64,000 nucleotides of DNA, taken from Pseudomonas sp. SCA2728.1_7 (GTDB lineage Bacteria; Pseudomonadota; Gammaproteobacteria; Pseudomonadales; Pseudomonadaceae). Every line of letters begins with the position of its first letter. Within the stretch, counting starts at the first letter, position 1. Location: assembly GCF_018138145.1 (NCBI RefSeq), contig NZ_CP073104.1, positions 3,410,001 to 3,474,000 on the forward strand, read 5' to 3'. The notes under the pieces were generated by a model. The model did not search any database. It saw nothing but the letters and a program-made list of their open reading frames with translations, and was not told where the DNA came from. Below are positions 44,417 to 55,129 of this stretch, one piece after another. Position numbers and translations under genes: made by a program.

Positions 44417-45115
44417 ATGCTGCAAGTCGACAAGCTGCACCAGTACTACGGCGGTAGCCACATCCTGCGCGGCTTAAGCTTCGACGTTAAGGTCGGCGAA
44501 GTTACCTGCCTGCTCGGCCGTAACGGCGTCGGCAAAACCACCCTGCTCAAATGCCTGATGGGCTTGCTGCCGGCCAAAGAAGGCGCGGTGAATTGGGAAG
44601 GCAAACCGATCACCACGTTCAAGCCACACCAGCGCGTACACGCCGGGATCGCTTACGTGCCACAGGGCCGGGAAATCTTCGGACGCCTGACCGTGGAAGA
44701 AAATCTGCTGATGGGCCTGTCACGCTTCCCCGGCAGCGAAGCCAAAGAGGTACCAAGTTTCATCTACGAACTGTTCCCGGTGCTGCTACAAATGAAGCAG
44801 CGTCGCGGCGGTGACCTCTCCGGCGGTCAGCAACAGCAGTTGGCGATTGGCCGCGCACTGGCCAGCCGTCCGCGCTTGCTGATCCTCGATGAGCCCACCG
44901 AAGGCATTCAACCCTCGGTGATCAAGGAGATCGGCGCGGTGATCAAGCAACTCGCGGCGCGCGGTGACATGGCGATTCTGCTGGTCGAGCAGTTCTACGA
45001 TTTCGCCGCGGAACTGGCCGATCAATACCTGGTGATGTCCCGAGGCGAGATCGTGCAGCAGGGTCGCGGTGAAAATATGGAGGCCGAGGGTGTACGCGGG
45101 CTGGTAACGATCTAG
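44417..45115 (+). CDS. urtE: Urea ABC transporter ATP-binding protein UrtE
   Basis: 232 residues, LivF-type ATPase. Walker A is GRNGVGKTTLLK, the Q-loop region is YVPQGREIFGRLTVEENLL, the signature motif is DLSGGQQQQLAIGRAL, Walker B is LLILDEPTEGIQP and the switch His region reads LLVEQFYDFA (Gln in place of His, usual in LivF types). Ribosome site gaggag lies upstream of ATG 44417. It is separated from ureD by 43 bases. Confidence 0.96.
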   Translation: MLQVDKLHQYYGGSHILRGLSFDVKVGEVTCLLGRNGVGKTTLLKCLMGLLPAKEGAVNWEGKPITTFKPHQRVHAGIAYVPQGREIFGRLTVEENLLMGLSRFPGSEAKEVPSFIYELFPVLLQMKQRRGGDLSGGQQQQLAIGRALASRPRLLILDEPTEGIQPSVIKEIGAVIKQLAARGDMAILLVEQFYDFAAELADQYLVMSRGEIVQQGRGENMEAEGVRGLVTI

Positions 45116-45158
45116 TACAACGAACTAATCTGTAGCTTCCTAACGATAATTACACACC

Positions 45159-45998
45159 ATGAATTCGACTGTTGCACCTGCCCTGTTTACCCCGAGCTGG
45201 CACGCCGAGCTGGAACTGGCTTACGCCCGTTTCGGCGACTGCACGCGCCCGGTCATGCGCCGACACCTCGGCCCGCTGCGGGTGCAAAAGCACCTGTACG
45301 CCGAAGGCCCCGAGGTCTGCCAGCACATCATCGTCCACCCGCCGGGCGGGATTGCCGGCGGTGATCGACTGGACATCAGCGCCCGCGTCGAGCATGACGC
45401 CTGGGCGCAGATCACCAGCCCCGGCGCGGCCAAGTGGTATCGCGCCGGTGGGCCGGCTTATCAGAAGCTCGATTTGAAAGTAGCGGCCGGGGCGACGCTG
45501 GAATGGCTGCCGCAGGAGACCATCGTCTACAGCGCCGCGCAGGCTGAACTGAGCACTTCGATTGATCTTGAAGGTGATGCGCGGCTGTTTTACTGGGACG
45601 TGGTGGCGCTGGGTCGTCCGGCCAGTGGCGAGCGTTTTGACCGCGGGCATTTTCAGGCGCACCTGGATATTCGCCGCGATGGCCGATTGCTCTGGCATGA
45701 GCGCCAGCGCATTGTCGGTGGCGACGGTTTGCTTGATTCGCCGATCGGGCTGGATGGCAATCCGGTGTTTGCGACGTTGTTGGTCACCGGTGAAATTGAT
45801 GCTGAGTTGCTGGAGCGTTGTCGTTCGCTGGGGCATGAAGTGCGTGGGGATTTGAGCCAGTTGCCTGGGCTTTTGGTGGCTCGCTGTCTGGCGTCTGAAG
45901 CACTGCTCGCCCGTGCGTGGCTCATCGATTTATGGCGCTTGCTCAGACCGGCCCTGCTCGGGCGTGACGCGATTTCTCCCAGAATATGGAGTACCTGA
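45159..45998 (+). CDS. ureD: Urease accessory protein UreD
   Basis: 279 residues. UreD (UreH) binds apo-urease with UreF and UreG for nickel insertion and Lys carbamylation. Family motifs are [20 protein letters not shown] near residue 65, [29 protein letters not shown] and [14 protein letters not shown]. It is followed by a 476-base repeat block before ureA. ureE, ureF and ureG are not in the window; in P. aeruginosa they follow the desT-like regulator, which here sits at the right edge. Confidence 0.95.
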   Translation: MNSTVAPALFTPSWHAELELAYARFGDCTRPVMRRHLGPLRVQKHLYAEGPEVCQHIIVHPPGGIAGGDRLDISARVEHDAWAQITSPGAAKWYRAGGPAYQKLDLKVAAGATLEWLPQETIVYSAAQAELSTSIDLEGDARLFYWDVVALGRPASGERFDRGHFQAHLDIRRDGRLLWHERQRIVGGDGLLDSPIGLDGNPVFATLLVTGEIDAELLERCRSLGHEVRGDLSQLPGLLVARCLASEALLARAWLIDLWRLLRPALLGRDAISPRIWST

Positions 45999-46003
45999 AA
46001 AAG

Positions 46004-46479
46004 CCCCTCACCCCCCGCCCTCTCCCGGAGGGAGAGGGAGCCTGACCGAGTGGTTTGAAATGAATTTAACTGCCTGAACGAATACCGCTGACTGAACCGG
46101 CCATTGAAAACAACCGAGATCAGTCCCCTCTCTTTCGAAAAAGAGAGCCCGACCGAGTCGCTTGAAATGAATTTAACTGCCTGAACGAGTACTGCTGACT
46201 GAACCGGCCATTGAAAACAACCGAGATCAGTCCCCTCTCTTTCGAAAAAGAGAGCCCGACCGAGTCGTTTGAAATGAATTTAACTGCCTGAACGAATACT
46301 GCTGACTGAACCGGCCATTGAAAACAACCGAGATCAGTCCCCTCTCTTTCGAAAAAGAGAGCCCGACCGAGTCGTTTGAAATGAATTTAACTGCCTGAAC
46401 GAATACTGCTGACTGAACCGGCCATTGAAAACAACCGAGATCAGTCCCCTCTCCCTCGGGAGAGGGCTAGGGTGAGGGG
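46004..46479. repeat. Repeat cassette with four 107-bp tandem units, ureD-ureA gap
   Basis: Outer ends are cccctcacccc and the inverted agggtgagggg. The inside is a tandem array: tgaaatgaatttaactgcct starts at 46056, 46163, 46270 and 46377, an exact 107-bp period, with copies nearly identical and the first the most divergent. Each unit carries its own small palindrome (ctctctttcgaaaaagagag, or the ccctctccc form at the ends) and the phrase gatcagtcccctctc. No open frame of note runs through it. Confidence 0.92.
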
Positions 46480-46543
46480 TTGCTCCAACTGACACCCCCG
46501 CGCCCGCAAGAACCTCACAAAACTGCCCTGACGGAATCCCACA

Positions 46544-46846
46544 ATGGACCTGACCCCACGCGAAAAAGACAAGCTGCTGATTTTCACCGCCGGCCTCGTC
46601 GCCGAGCGGCGTTTGGCGCGCGGCGTGAAACTCAATTACCCGGAAGCCATGGCCTACATCTCCGCAGCGCTGCTCGAAGGCGCGCGTGACGGTCAGACCG
46701 TGGCCGAGCTGATGCACTTCGGCACCACCCTGCTCAACCGCGAACAAGTGATGGAAGGCATCCCGGAGATGATCCCGGAGATTCAGGTCGAAGCGACGTT
46801 CCCCGACGGCACCAAACTGGTCACCGTCCACCAACCGATCGTCTGA
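46544..46846 (+). CDS. ureA: Urease gamma subunit
   Basis: 100 residues, the standard length for separate gamma subunits. It opens [20 protein letters not shown]; then [20 protein letters not shown] and [20 protein letters not shown], all family-typical. It packs with UreB and UreC in the urease trimer. Ten bases separate it from the acetyltransferase gene that follows. Confidence 0.97.
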   Translation: MDLTPREKDKLLIFTAGLVAERRLARGVKLNYPEAMAYISAALLEGARDGQTVAELMHFGTTLLNREQVMEGIPEMIPEIQVEATFPDGTKLVTVHQPIV

Positions 46847-46855
46847 GGCCGCGCC

Positions 46856-47927
<1,072 letters not shown>

Positions 47928-47928
<1 letters not shown>

Positions 47929-48233
47929 TGATTCCTGGCGAGTACCAGATCCAGCCCGGCGACATCGAACTCAACGTCGGCCGCCGCACCCTCAGCCTGA
48001 AAGTCGCCAACAGCGGCGACCGGCCGATCCAGGTCGGTTCGCACTATCACTTTTTTGAAACCAACGACGCGCTGACCTTCGATCGCGCCGCGAGCCGTGG
48101 CATGCGCCTGAATATTCCGGCGGGCACCGCGGTGCGCTTTGAGCCTGGGCAGAGTCGTGAGGTTGAGCTTGTGGATTATGCCGGGCATCGGCGGGTGTTC
48201 GGGTTTGCCGGACGGATCATGGGTGATCTCTGA
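47928..48233 (+). CDS. ureB: Urease beta subunit
   Basis: 101 residues. [19 protein letters not shown] is the conserved opening; [40 protein letters not shown] and [13 protein letters not shown] are family blocks. ATG 47928 overlaps the stop of the GNAT gene and lies 8 bases after aaggag. It is followed by a repeat cassette and then ureC. Confidence 0.97.
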
Positions 48234-48251
48234 TATCTGCGTGCACCGCTG

Positions 48252-48400
48252 CCCCTCACCCCAGCCCTCTCCCGAGGGAGAGGGAGCCGATCACCGATAA
48301 CCGCCCCACCGCGACCAGTCCCCCTCTGCGGAGCCGATCACCGATTGCCGGCCCACCGTGTACAGTCCCCTCTCCCTCTGGGAGAGGGCTAGGGTGAGGG
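48252..48400. repeat. Small repeat cassette with 47-bp duplication, ureB-ureC gap
   Basis: Ends are cccctcaccccagccctctc and the inverted ggagagggctagggtgaggg. Inside, gagccgatcaccgat is repeated at 48284 and 48331 (47-bp period), each followed by a diverged ccccaccg segment and cagtcccc. The right end is 36 bases from the ureC start. Confidence 0.85.
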
Positions 48401-48436
48401 TCGATGGCTCACCACTATTTTCCTGAAGGACGCTGC

Positions 48437-50137
48437 ATGAAAATCTCCAGACAAGCCTACGCCGACATGTTCGGCCCCACCGTCGGCGACAAGGTGCGCC
48501 TGGCCGACACCGAGCTGTGGATCGAAGTCGAACAAGACTTCACCACCTACGGCGAAGAAGTGAAATTCGGTGGCGGCAAAGTCATCCGCGACGGCCAGGG
48601 CCAGAGCCAACTGCTGGCCGCCGAAGTGGTCGACACACTGATCACTAACGCACTGATCATCGACCACTGGGGCATCGTCAAAGCCGACGTCGGCCTCAAG
48701 GACGGCCGCATCGCCGCCATCGGCAAAGCCGGCAACCCCGACGTGCAGCCCAACGTGACCATCGCCATCGGCGCCGGTACCGAAGTGATCGCCGGCGAAG
48801 GCATGATCCTCACCGCCGGTGGCATCGACACGCACATCCACTTCATCTGCCCGCAGCAGATCGAAGAAGCGCTGATGAGCGGCGTCACCACCATGATCGG
48901 CGGCGGCACCGGCCCAGCCACTGGCACCAACGCCACCACTTGCACCTCCGGGCCATGGCATCTGGCGCGCATGCTCCAGGCCGCCGATGCGTTCCCGATG
49001 AACATTGGCCTCACCGGCAAGGGCAACGCCAGCCTGCCGGAGCCGCTGATCGAACAGGTCAAGGCCGGCGCCATCGGCCTCAAATTGCACGAGGACTGGG
49101 GCACCACGCCGGCGAGCATCGACAACTGCCTGAGCGTTGCCGACCAGTTCGACGTGCAGGTGGCGATCCACACTGACACCCTCAACGAGTCCGGTTTCGT
49201 CGAAACCACCCTCGGCGCCTTCAAGGGTCGCACCATCCACACCTATCACACCGAAGGTGCCGGTGGCGGTCATGCGCCGGACATTATCAAGGCCTGCGGT
49301 TTCCCGAACGTATTGCCGAGCTCGACCAACCCGACCCGGCCGTTCACGCGCAACACCATCGACGAACACCTCGACATGCTGATGGTCTGCCATCACCTCG
49401 ACCCGAGCATCGCCGAAGACGTCGCGTTCGCCGAAAGCCGTATCCGCCGCGAAACGATTGCCGCCGAAGACATCCTTCATGACCTCGGCGCGTTCTCGAT
49501 GATCAGCTCCGACAGCCAAGCCATGGGCCGCGTCGGCGAAGTCATCACGCGCACCTGGCAAACCGCCGACAAGATGAAAAAACAACGCGGGCCACTGCCG
49601 CAGGACGGCGCAGGCAACGACAACTTCCGCGCCAAACGCTACATCGCCAAGTACACCATCAACCCGGCAATCACCCATGGCATCAGCCATGAAGTCGGTT
49701 CGGTGGAAGTGGGGAAATGGGCGGATCTGGTGCTGTGGCGCCCGGCTTTCTTTGGCGTGAAGCCGACGCTGATCCTCAAGGGCGGCGCGATTGCCGCCAG
49801 CCTGATGGGCGATGCCAACGCCTCGATCCCGACGCCACAACCGGTGCACTACCGCCCGATGTTCGCCAGTTACGGCGGCTCGCTGCATGCCACCAGCCTG
49901 ACCTTTATCAGCCAGGCCGCGCAGGAGGCAGGGTTGCCGGAAGCGTTGGGGCTGAAAAAGAAAATCGCCGTGGTGAAGGGGTGCCGAGATGTGCAGAAAA
50001 CCGACCTGATCCACAACGACTATCTGCCGAACATCGATGTCGATCCGCAGACGTATCAGGTCAAGGCTGATGGTGTGCTGCTGTGGTGTGAGCCGGCGGA
50101 AACACTGCCGATGGCGCAGCGGTACTTCCTGTTCTGA
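48437..50137 (+). CDS. ureC: Urease alpha subunit (catalytic)
   Basis: 566 residues, the standard size. Nickel and active-site residues are visible: [14 protein letters not shown] (His pair), GLKLHEDWG (the carbamylated Lys), [28 protein letters not shown] and the flap [10 protein letters not shown] with the conserved Cys-His-His. ATG 48437 with gaaggac upstream is chosen; the frame runs 11 codons further up into the repeat region. The enzyme splits urea to ammonia and carbamate. A strong terminator follows. Confidence 0.98.
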   Translation: MKISRQAYADMFGPTVGDKVRLADTELWIEVEQDFTTYGEEVKFGGGKVIRDGQGQSQLLAAEVVDTLITNALIIDHWGIVKADVGLKDGRIAAIGKAGNPDVQPNVTIAIGAGTEVIAGEGMILTAGGIDTHIHFICPQQIEEALMSGVTTMIGGGTGPATGTNATTCTSGPWHLARMLQAADAFPMNIGLTGKGNASLPEPLIEQVKAGAIGLKLHEDWGTTPASIDNCLSVADQFDVQVAIHTDTLNESGFVETTLGAFKGRTIHTYHTEGAGGGHAPDIIKACGFPNVLPSSTNPTRPFTRNTIDEHLDMLMVCHHLDPSIAEDVAFAESRIRRETIAAEDILHDLGAFSMISSDSQAMGRVGEVITRTWQTADKMKKQRGPLPQDGAGNDNFRAKRYIAKYTINPAITHGISHEVGSVEVGKWADLVLWRPAFFGVKPTLILKGGAIAASLMGDANASIPTPQPVHYRPMFASYGGSLHATSLTFISQAAQEAGLPEALGLKKKIAVVKGCRDVQKTDLIHNDYLPNIDVDPQTYQVKADGVLLWCEPAETLPMAQRYFLF

Positions 50138-50141
50138 ACAC

Positions 50142-50165
50142 AAAAAAGGCCCTTCGGGGCCTTTT
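50142..50165 (+). terminator. Terminator after ureC
   Basis: Stem aaaaggcccc-type: aaaaggccc / ggggcctttt around a ttc loop, with A-run before and T-run after. It ends the urt-ure locus and, read leftward, may also stop cbpA-cbpM transcription. Confidence 0.9.
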
Positions 50166-50197
50166 CAATTTTGAGTCAGAACTACCGCGTCATCGTT

Positions 50198-50271
50198 CTT
50201 CGCGAGCAGGCTCGCTCCCACATTTGATCGGTATGCACAGGCCCAATGTGGGAGCGAGCCCGCTCGCGAAG
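50198..50271. repeat. REP inverted pair, gggagcgagc type
   Basis: Two inverted REP units with gcgaag ends outward between ureC and cbpM. The right unit has a c in place of t (agcccgctcgcg), a single departure from the core. Confidence 0.9.
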
Positions 50272-50305
50272 AGGCCCGATCAGCCAACCGGAAACCTCTG
50301 ACCGA

Positions 50306-50611
50306 CTACTCCACCACCAGCCGCCCCAACCGCTGGCGCAACATGCGGTTCTCGGCACGCAATTTACGCACCTCTTCCAGCAGATCCAGCGCCAGCGCAA
50401 CCCCTTCCCACTCCAGCTCCAGATCACGGCGCAACTTCGCCGCACGTTTGGCCAAGGCCAATTCGTAATCGGTGAAACGCCATTCCCGGGGCTGCGCGCC
50501 CTGAGGTTCGAGGATGCCGTGTTCGACGATTTCGATCACGTAGACGTCCGACAAATCGGCCGCCTCACAGAATTCTGCCAGGTCCAGTTGAACGATCAGG
50601 GGGCTGCTCAT
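50306..50611 (-). CDS. cbpM: Chaperone modulator CbpM
   Basis: 101 residues. A MerR-like helical protein that inhibits the DnaJ-like CbpA. The pattern FCEAADLSDVYVIEIVEHGI, then EWRFTDYELALAKRAAKLRR and a C-terminal leucine-rich coiled helix (LDLLEEVRKLRAENRMLRQR) is typical. It lies 23 bases downstream of cbpA on the same strand, the conserved pair order. Confidence 0.93.
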   Translation of the reverse strand: MSSPLIVQLDLAEFCEAADLSDVYVIEIVEHGILEPQGAQPREWRFTDYELALAKRAAKLRRDLELEWEGVALALDLLEEVRKLRAENRMLRQRLGRLVVE

Positions 50612-50634
50612 GATGGGCTACTCCGTCGTCGAAT

Positions 50635-51585
50635 TCAGAAGTTCTCGCGTGGGTTGAAGGCGGCTTTCTTCGCCAGTTCCTGCCACAGCGCCTTGACCTC
50701 GTCGTCGGCCGCTTTCGGCATCACCGCTTTGAGCTGCACGAACAGATAACCGCGCTCGCCGGCCTTGTTTTTCAGACCATGTCCCTTGGCACGCATGCGC
50801 TGGCCGTTCTGGCTACCGGCGGGCACCTTGAGGTTGATCTTGCCGGTCAGGGTCGGCACCGCCACTTCGGCACCCAGCGCCAGTTCCCACGGCGCCAGTG
50901 GCAAAGTGATAATCAGGTTTTCACCTTCGACATCGAATTTCGGGTGCGGCGCAAAACGAATGGTCAGGTACAGGTCGCCATTGGCCCCGCCACCGACGCC
51001 CGGTGCACCCTGGCCTTTGAGGCGGATGCGCTCGCCGTCGGTCACGCCCGCCGGGATCTTCACGTTCAGGCTTTTGCTGGTGTTGCTGACGTGCTGGCCG
51101 TTGGCGTTGTATTGCGGCACCTGAAAGGTGACTTTCTTCGACTCGTTAGCGAGCGTCTCCTCGAGGAAGATCGGCAGTTCCATTTCCACGTCTTGCCCTC
51201 GGCGCCCTGCACTGCGTTGTTGCCGACCTTCGCCGCCACCGAAACCGGGGCCGCGATTGCCGAAGATCGAACTGAAGAAGTCCGAGAAGTCGCCGGTGTC
51301 GCCACCACCGCCGCCAAAGCCGCCACGGCTCTGCCAGCCCGGCGGGCCCTGGAACGGCTGACCGTGCTGACCATAACGGCGCAGCTCGTCGTATTCGGCG
51401 CGTTTGTCGGCGCTTTTCAGCGCTTCATAGGCTTCCGAGGCGTCTTTGAATTTCGCCTCGGCGTCCTTTTCCTTGCTGACATCGGGGTGGTATTTGCGCG
51501 CCAGCTTGCGATAGGCAGCCTTGATTGCCTTGTCGTCTGCTGTCGGCTCCACGCCGAGTATCTTGTAATAGTCTTTGAAGTCCAT
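50635..51585 (-). CDS. cbpA: DnaJ-class chaperone CbpA
   Basis: 316 residues. A J domain with [20 protein letters not shown] and the HPD motif (KYHPDVS) is followed by a Gly/Phe-rich linker (about 75-120) and DnaJ C-terminal domains without zinc-finger cysteines, the class B layout. It works with DnaK as a co-chaperone and in E. coli also binds curved DNA in the nucleoid. The start at 51585 (MDFKDYYK) is the usual N-terminus; ATG 51600 five codons upstream is an alternative. It is operonic with cbpM and divergent from an Hsp70 gene. Confidence 0.95.
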   Translation of the reverse strand: MDFKDYYKILGVEPTADDKAIKAAYRKLARKYHPDVSKEKDAEAKFKDASEAYEALKSADKRAEYDELRRYGQHGQPFQGPPGWQSRGGFGGGGGDTGDFSDFFSSIFGNRGPGFGGGEGRQQRSAGRRGQDVEMELPIFLEETLANESKKVTFQVPQYNANGQHVSNTSKSLNVKIPAGVTDGERIRLKGQGAPGVGGGANGDLYLTIRFAPHPKFDVEGENLIITLPLAPWELALGAEVAVPTLTGKINLKVPAGSQNGQRMRAKGHGLKNKAGERGYLFVQLKAVMPKAADDEVKALWQELAKKAAFNPRENF

Positions 51586-51876
51586 TGAAGGAATCACCAT
51601 CCGTTATCGATTTCGCGCCGATGCCAGCATGCGCCGATTCGCGCGTGCCGGGTTGACCGATCTCAAGGTTGTGACCGGGTGGCGCTGCAGAAGTTTATCG
51701 GCAGTGGACGGCGGTTCTTGCGACCGCCGGTGGTTCTGCCGGCCCATGCCAGCAAGTTTGGGGCAAAGCTGCGAGTTTCAAGCAGTTTAGTCGTGAAATA
51801 GCAGATGACCGGCCTTCGAATCTGGCGCGCACTGACATACACTGCGCGGCCGTTTTTTTGACCGGAACCGAAAGAC

Positions 51877-53151
51877 ATGAAAGACGCCTCTCCAGCCCGT
51901 GCCTGCGGCATCGACTTCGGCACGTCCAACTCCACCGTCGGCTGGCTGCGCCCCGGCATGGAAACGATGATCGCGCTGGAAGACGACAAGATCACCCTGC
52001 CGTCGGTGGTCTTCTTCAACATCGAGGAGCGCCGCCCGGTTTACGGTCGTCTGGCGCTGCACGAGTACCTGGAAGGCTACGAAGGCCGGCTGATGCGCTC
52101 GCTGAAAAGCCTGCTCGGTTCCAAGCTGATCAAGCACGACACCAGCGTGCTCGGCACCGCGATGCCGTTCAAGGACTTGCTCGGCCTGTTCATCGGTCAA
52201 CTGAAAAGCCGCGCCGAGACCGCCGCCGGTCGGGAATTCGAGCAGGTTGTGCTCGGTCGTCCGGTGTTCTTCGTCGATGACGATCCGCTGGCGGATCAGG
52301 AAGCTGAAGACACCTTGGTCGATGTGGCGAAAAAGATCGGCTTCAAAGAGGTCTCGTTCCAGTACGAACCGATCGCTGCGGCCTTCGACTACGAGTCGAC
52401 CATCGAGAAAGAAGAGCTGGTGCTGATCGTCGACATCGGCGGTGGTACCTCCGACTTCTCGCTGGTGCGCCTGTCGCCGGAGCGGCGTGGTTACGACAAC
52501 CGTCACGACGATATCCTCGCCACCGGCGGCGTGCACATCGGCGGGACTGACTTCGACAAACAGCTGAGCCTGCAAGGCCTGATGCCGCTGTTCGGCTACG
52601 GCAGCCGCATGAAGAGCGGCGCCTACATGCCGACCAGCCACCACATGAACCTGGCGACCTGGCACACCATCAACTCGGTGTACTCGCAGAAATCCAGCCT
52701 GGCGCTGGGCAGCATGCGCTACGACATCGAAGACACCGGTGGCATCGATCGCCTGTTCAAATTGATCGAACAGCGCGCCGGGCACTGGCTGGCGATGGAA
52801 GTCGAAGAAACCAAGATTCAACTGACCCACACCGACAGCCGCCATGTGCCGTTGGATCGGATCGAAGCCGGGTTGAGTGTGGAGCTGACCCGTGCGCTGT
52901 TTGAATCGGCGATCGATGCGCTGCTGGAGCGGGTGCGCGGCAGTGTTACGCAGCTGTTGAACGATGCCGGTGTGGCGGTGGATCAGGTCGACACGGTGTT
53001 CTTCACTGGCGGTTCGAGCGGGATTCCGGCGCTGCGCAACAGCGTCTCGGCGATGCTGCCAAATGCGCGACATGTCGAAGGGAATATCTTCGGCAGCATT
53101 GGCAGCGGTTTGGCGATTGAAGCGATGAAACGCTACGGTTCGATGGCCTGA
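51877..53151 (+). CDS. Hsp70-family protein, YegD-like
   Basis: 424 residues: an Hsp70/actin-fold ATPase domain without a full substrate-binding domain, as in E. coli YegD. Phosphate loop 1 reads CGIDFGTSNSTVGWL, phosphate 2 reads VLIVDIGGGTSDFSLVRL and the adenosine motif is VFFTGGSSGIPALR. YEPIAAAFDYE is also family-typical. A protein without the peptide-binding lid cannot be a classic DnaK; its clients are unknown. The gene is divergent from cbpA-cbpM, which may give it a J-domain partner. ATG 51877 follows gaaccgaaag. Confidence 0.92.
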   Translation: MKDASPARACGIDFGTSNSTVGWLRPGMETMIALEDDKITLPSVVFFNIEERRPVYGRLALHEYLEGYEGRLMRSLKSLLGSKLIKHDTSVLGTAMPFKDLLGLFIGQLKSRAETAAGREFEQVVLGRPVFFVDDDPLADQEAEDTLVDVAKKIGFKEVSFQYEPIAAAFDYESTIEKEELVLIVDIGGGTSDFSLVRLSPERRGYDNRHDDILATGGVHIGGTDFDKQLSLQGLMPLFGYGSRMKSGAYMPTSHHMNLATWHTINSVYSQKSSLALGSMRYDIEDTGGIDRLFKLIEQRAGHWLAMEVEETKIQLTHTDSRHVPLDRIEAGLSVELTRALFESAIDALLERVRGSVTQLLNDAGVAVDQVDTVFFTGGSSGIPALRNSVSAMLPNARHVEGNIFGSIGSGLAIEAMKRYGSMA

Positions 53152-53171
53152 TCCAGAATCGGCGGCGCGCC

Positions 53172-53257
53172 ATTCGCGAGCAGGCTCGCTCCCACAGTGG
53201 GTCGCATTTCAACTGAAGGAATGCGCTCAAAATGTGGGAGCGAGCCTGCTCGCGAAG
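53172..53257. repeat. REP inverted pair, gggagcgagc type
   Basis: Two inverted REP units with gcgaag ends outward between the convergent Hsp70 and AI-2E transporter genes. The spacer gcatttcaactgaaggaatgcg is itself palindromic and recurs almost unchanged at 56950. Confidence 0.9.
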
Positions 53258-53286
53258 AGGCCCGTTCAAGCGCTACAAGGCTTGGA

Positions 53287-54300
53287 TCAAACCATCCCGC
53301 CCAGCTTCAACTCACTCTTCAGATACGCATAATAAATCGGCCCCGCCACCACCCCCGGCAAACCGAACGCGGCCTCGAACACCAGCATCGCCAGCAGCAA
53401 CTCCCACGACTTGGCACTGATCTGCCCGCCGACAATCCGCGCGTTGAGGAAGTACTCGAGCTTGTGGATAAAGATCAGATAACCCAGCGCCGCCACCGCT
53501 ACCCAGATCGACAGTGACAGGCCGACGATGGTGATCAGGGTGTTCGACATCAGATTGCCGATCACCGGCAACAGGCCGAGCAGGAAGGTCAGCACGATCA
53601 GGGTTTTGGTCAGCGGCAGTTTGATGCCGAACATCGGCAGGATGACTGCGAGGAAAATCCCGGTGAAGACGGTGTTGAGCAGGGAAATCTTGATCTGCGC
53701 AAAGACGATGTTGCGGAACGCCTGCACCAACAGGTGCAAACGGTCGAACAGCGCCGCGGCCAGCGGTTTGCGTTTGGTGACGTCGGGGATGCGCTGCAAG
53801 GCGATGATCGCGCCGAGGACCATGCCGATCAGCAACGTCACGAACATGTGCGCCGCGTCCTTGCCGACCAGTTGCAGGTCCGACAAGTGCTTGCTCATCC
53901 ACTCGCCGATCGCCACGCGAAATTCCGCAGCACTGGCCGGCAGGTAGGCGTCGATGAACGGTGGCAATTGCCCGCGTGCGCGATCGACCACGCCCATGAA
54001 TTTGTCCAGGGAAGCGCCGGGGTTTTCTGCTTCGTGCAGGAGAAAACTGATCGCGCCGGCGAAGATCAGCGCCAGAACGCTGACGACCAACGTCCCCAGC
54101 AACGCCACCGCCAGCCAGCGCGCGCGGCGGCCTTCGATCAGCCGTTGCAGTTGCGGAGTGAGCATGTTGACCAGTTCATACACCAGCAAACCGGCCAACA
54201 GACTGGGCAACAAGCGCAGCGGCAGCACCAGCAGCAAACCGCCGAAAATGATGATGCAACTGACCCAGAACACTACATGACGCTCAGAAAACGTTGGCAT
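53287..54300 (-). CDS. AI-2E family (PerM/YdiK-type) transporter
   Basis: 337 residues with about eight membrane helices, the AI-2E/PerM family. FWVSCIIIFGGLLLVLPLRL starts helix 1, and ALFDRLHLLVQAFRNIVFAQ, VLTFLLGLLPVIGNLMSNTL and AFGLPGVVAGPIYYAYLKSE are the conserved C-terminal parts. Members export diverse solutes; the substrate here is unknown and export of autoinducer-2 should not be assumed. It stands alone on the minus strand, converging with the Hsp70 gene. Confidence 0.88.
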   Translation of the reverse strand: MPTFSERHVVFWVSCIIIFGGLLLVLPLRLLPSLLAGLLVYELVNMLTPQLQRLIEGRRARWLAVALLGTLVVSVLALIFAGAISFLLHEAENPGASLDKFMGVVDRARGQLPPFIDAYLPASAAEFRVAIGEWMSKHLSDLQLVGKDAAHMFVTLLIGMVLGAIIALQRIPDVTKRKPLAAALFDRLHLLVQAFRNIVFAQIKISLLNTVFTGIFLAVILPMFGIKLPLTKTLIVLTFLLGLLPVIGNLMSNTLITIVGLSLSIWVAVAALGYLIFIHKLEYFLNARIVGGQISAKSWELLLAMLVFEAAFGLPGVVAGPIYYAYLKSELKLGGMV

Positions 54301-54408
54301 ACAGCCTCAAAACGAACGGCGTAAAAGGATTGGCAGTCTGCCAGCGTTCCGGGGTGAGCACTAGGTATAAGCGGTGCTTCAACTTTTAGTGCACGGCTTG
54401 AGATCCAG

Positions 54409-54714
54409 CCCTCACCCTAGCCCTCTCCCAGAGGGAGAGGGAACCGATTGGGGATGCTCTGGATATCCAGTGACCGGAGACAGCGCCATGGAATCCATAA
54501 TCGCCCGTTTTTTTCAGATCGACGAATATCTTGAAACACCGCGGTCAGTCCCCTCGCCCTCCGGGAGAGGGGACCGATCAAGGAATGGCGAAGAAATCCG
54601 GTGACCTGCCAGTGCTGTAGTGAATTCAGAATCGGCCGGATAGTTCAGGTCGATGGATATCTGAAAACACCGCGGTCAGTCCCCTCTCCCTCCGGGAGAG
54701 GGTTAGGGTGAGGG
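54409..54714. repeat. Repeat cassette with 131-bp duplication
   Basis: Outer ends are ccctcaccctagccctctcc and the inverted ggagagggttagggtgaggg. Inside, aacaccgcggtcagtccc occurs at 54535 and 54666 (131-bp period); the two interior units share gatcgacgaatat/ggtcgatggatat and gaatcc/gaattc segments but have drifted. It fills most of the gap between the AI-2E transporter and psiF; I see no gene in it. Confidence 0.85.
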
Positions 54715-54759
54715 CAAATCTCAAGCGAACGCCTAAACCAGTCACCCCACAGAACCAGG

Positions 54760-55065
54760 TTATTTTTTCTTCAGGCAATCACTCATGAACGTCTTGCGCG
54801 CATCGCCGGTCAGGGCTTTGGTGGCGGCATCGGCGTTGCAGGTCTTCATTTTCTGCTGCTGCGGGGTCAGGGCCTTGGCATCGTTGGCCGCTGGCGCTGC
54901 CTTGAGGCAGGTGCTCATGAAGGTTTTGCGCTCATCGCCTTTCAGACTCTTGGCGGTCGCATCGGCATTGCAGGTGGTCATCTTGTTCTGTTGCGCCGTG
55001 GCGGCGAAACCCTGGGAACACAGGAGCAAACCAATCATCAACAACGGCACACGCAACATCTTCAT
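54760..55065 (-). CDS. PsiF repeat protein
   Basis: 101 residues with signal peptide (MLRVPLLMIGLLLCSQGFAA). It has two copies of a PsiF repeat of about 35 residues, each with two Cys: NKMTTCNADATAKSLKGDER plus TFMSTCLK, and QKMKTCNADAATKALTGDAR plus TFMSDCLK. The Cys pairs suggest disulfides in the periplasm. PsiF was first seen as a phosphate-starvation-induced gene in E. coli; its role is unknown. Ribosome site aaggag precedes ATG 55065; the frame is open further upstream but into non-conserved DNA. Confidence 0.9.
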   Translation of the reverse strand: MKMLRVPLLMIGLLLCSQGFAATAQQNKMTTCNADATAKSLKGDERKTFMSTCLKAAPAANDAKALTPQQQKMKTCNADAATKALTGDARKTFMSDCLKKK

Positions 55066-55129
55066 GGAGTTTTCTCCTTGGCGCCGCACCGAGGGGGGGC
55101 GGCCTCTGCTGGAGTGTAGCCAAATCCTG

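Noticed and set aside
46004..46479. CRISPR-like array in the ureD-ureA gap
   Set aside because: The whole 107-bp unit is repeated; there are no short repeats with unique spacers and no cas genes.
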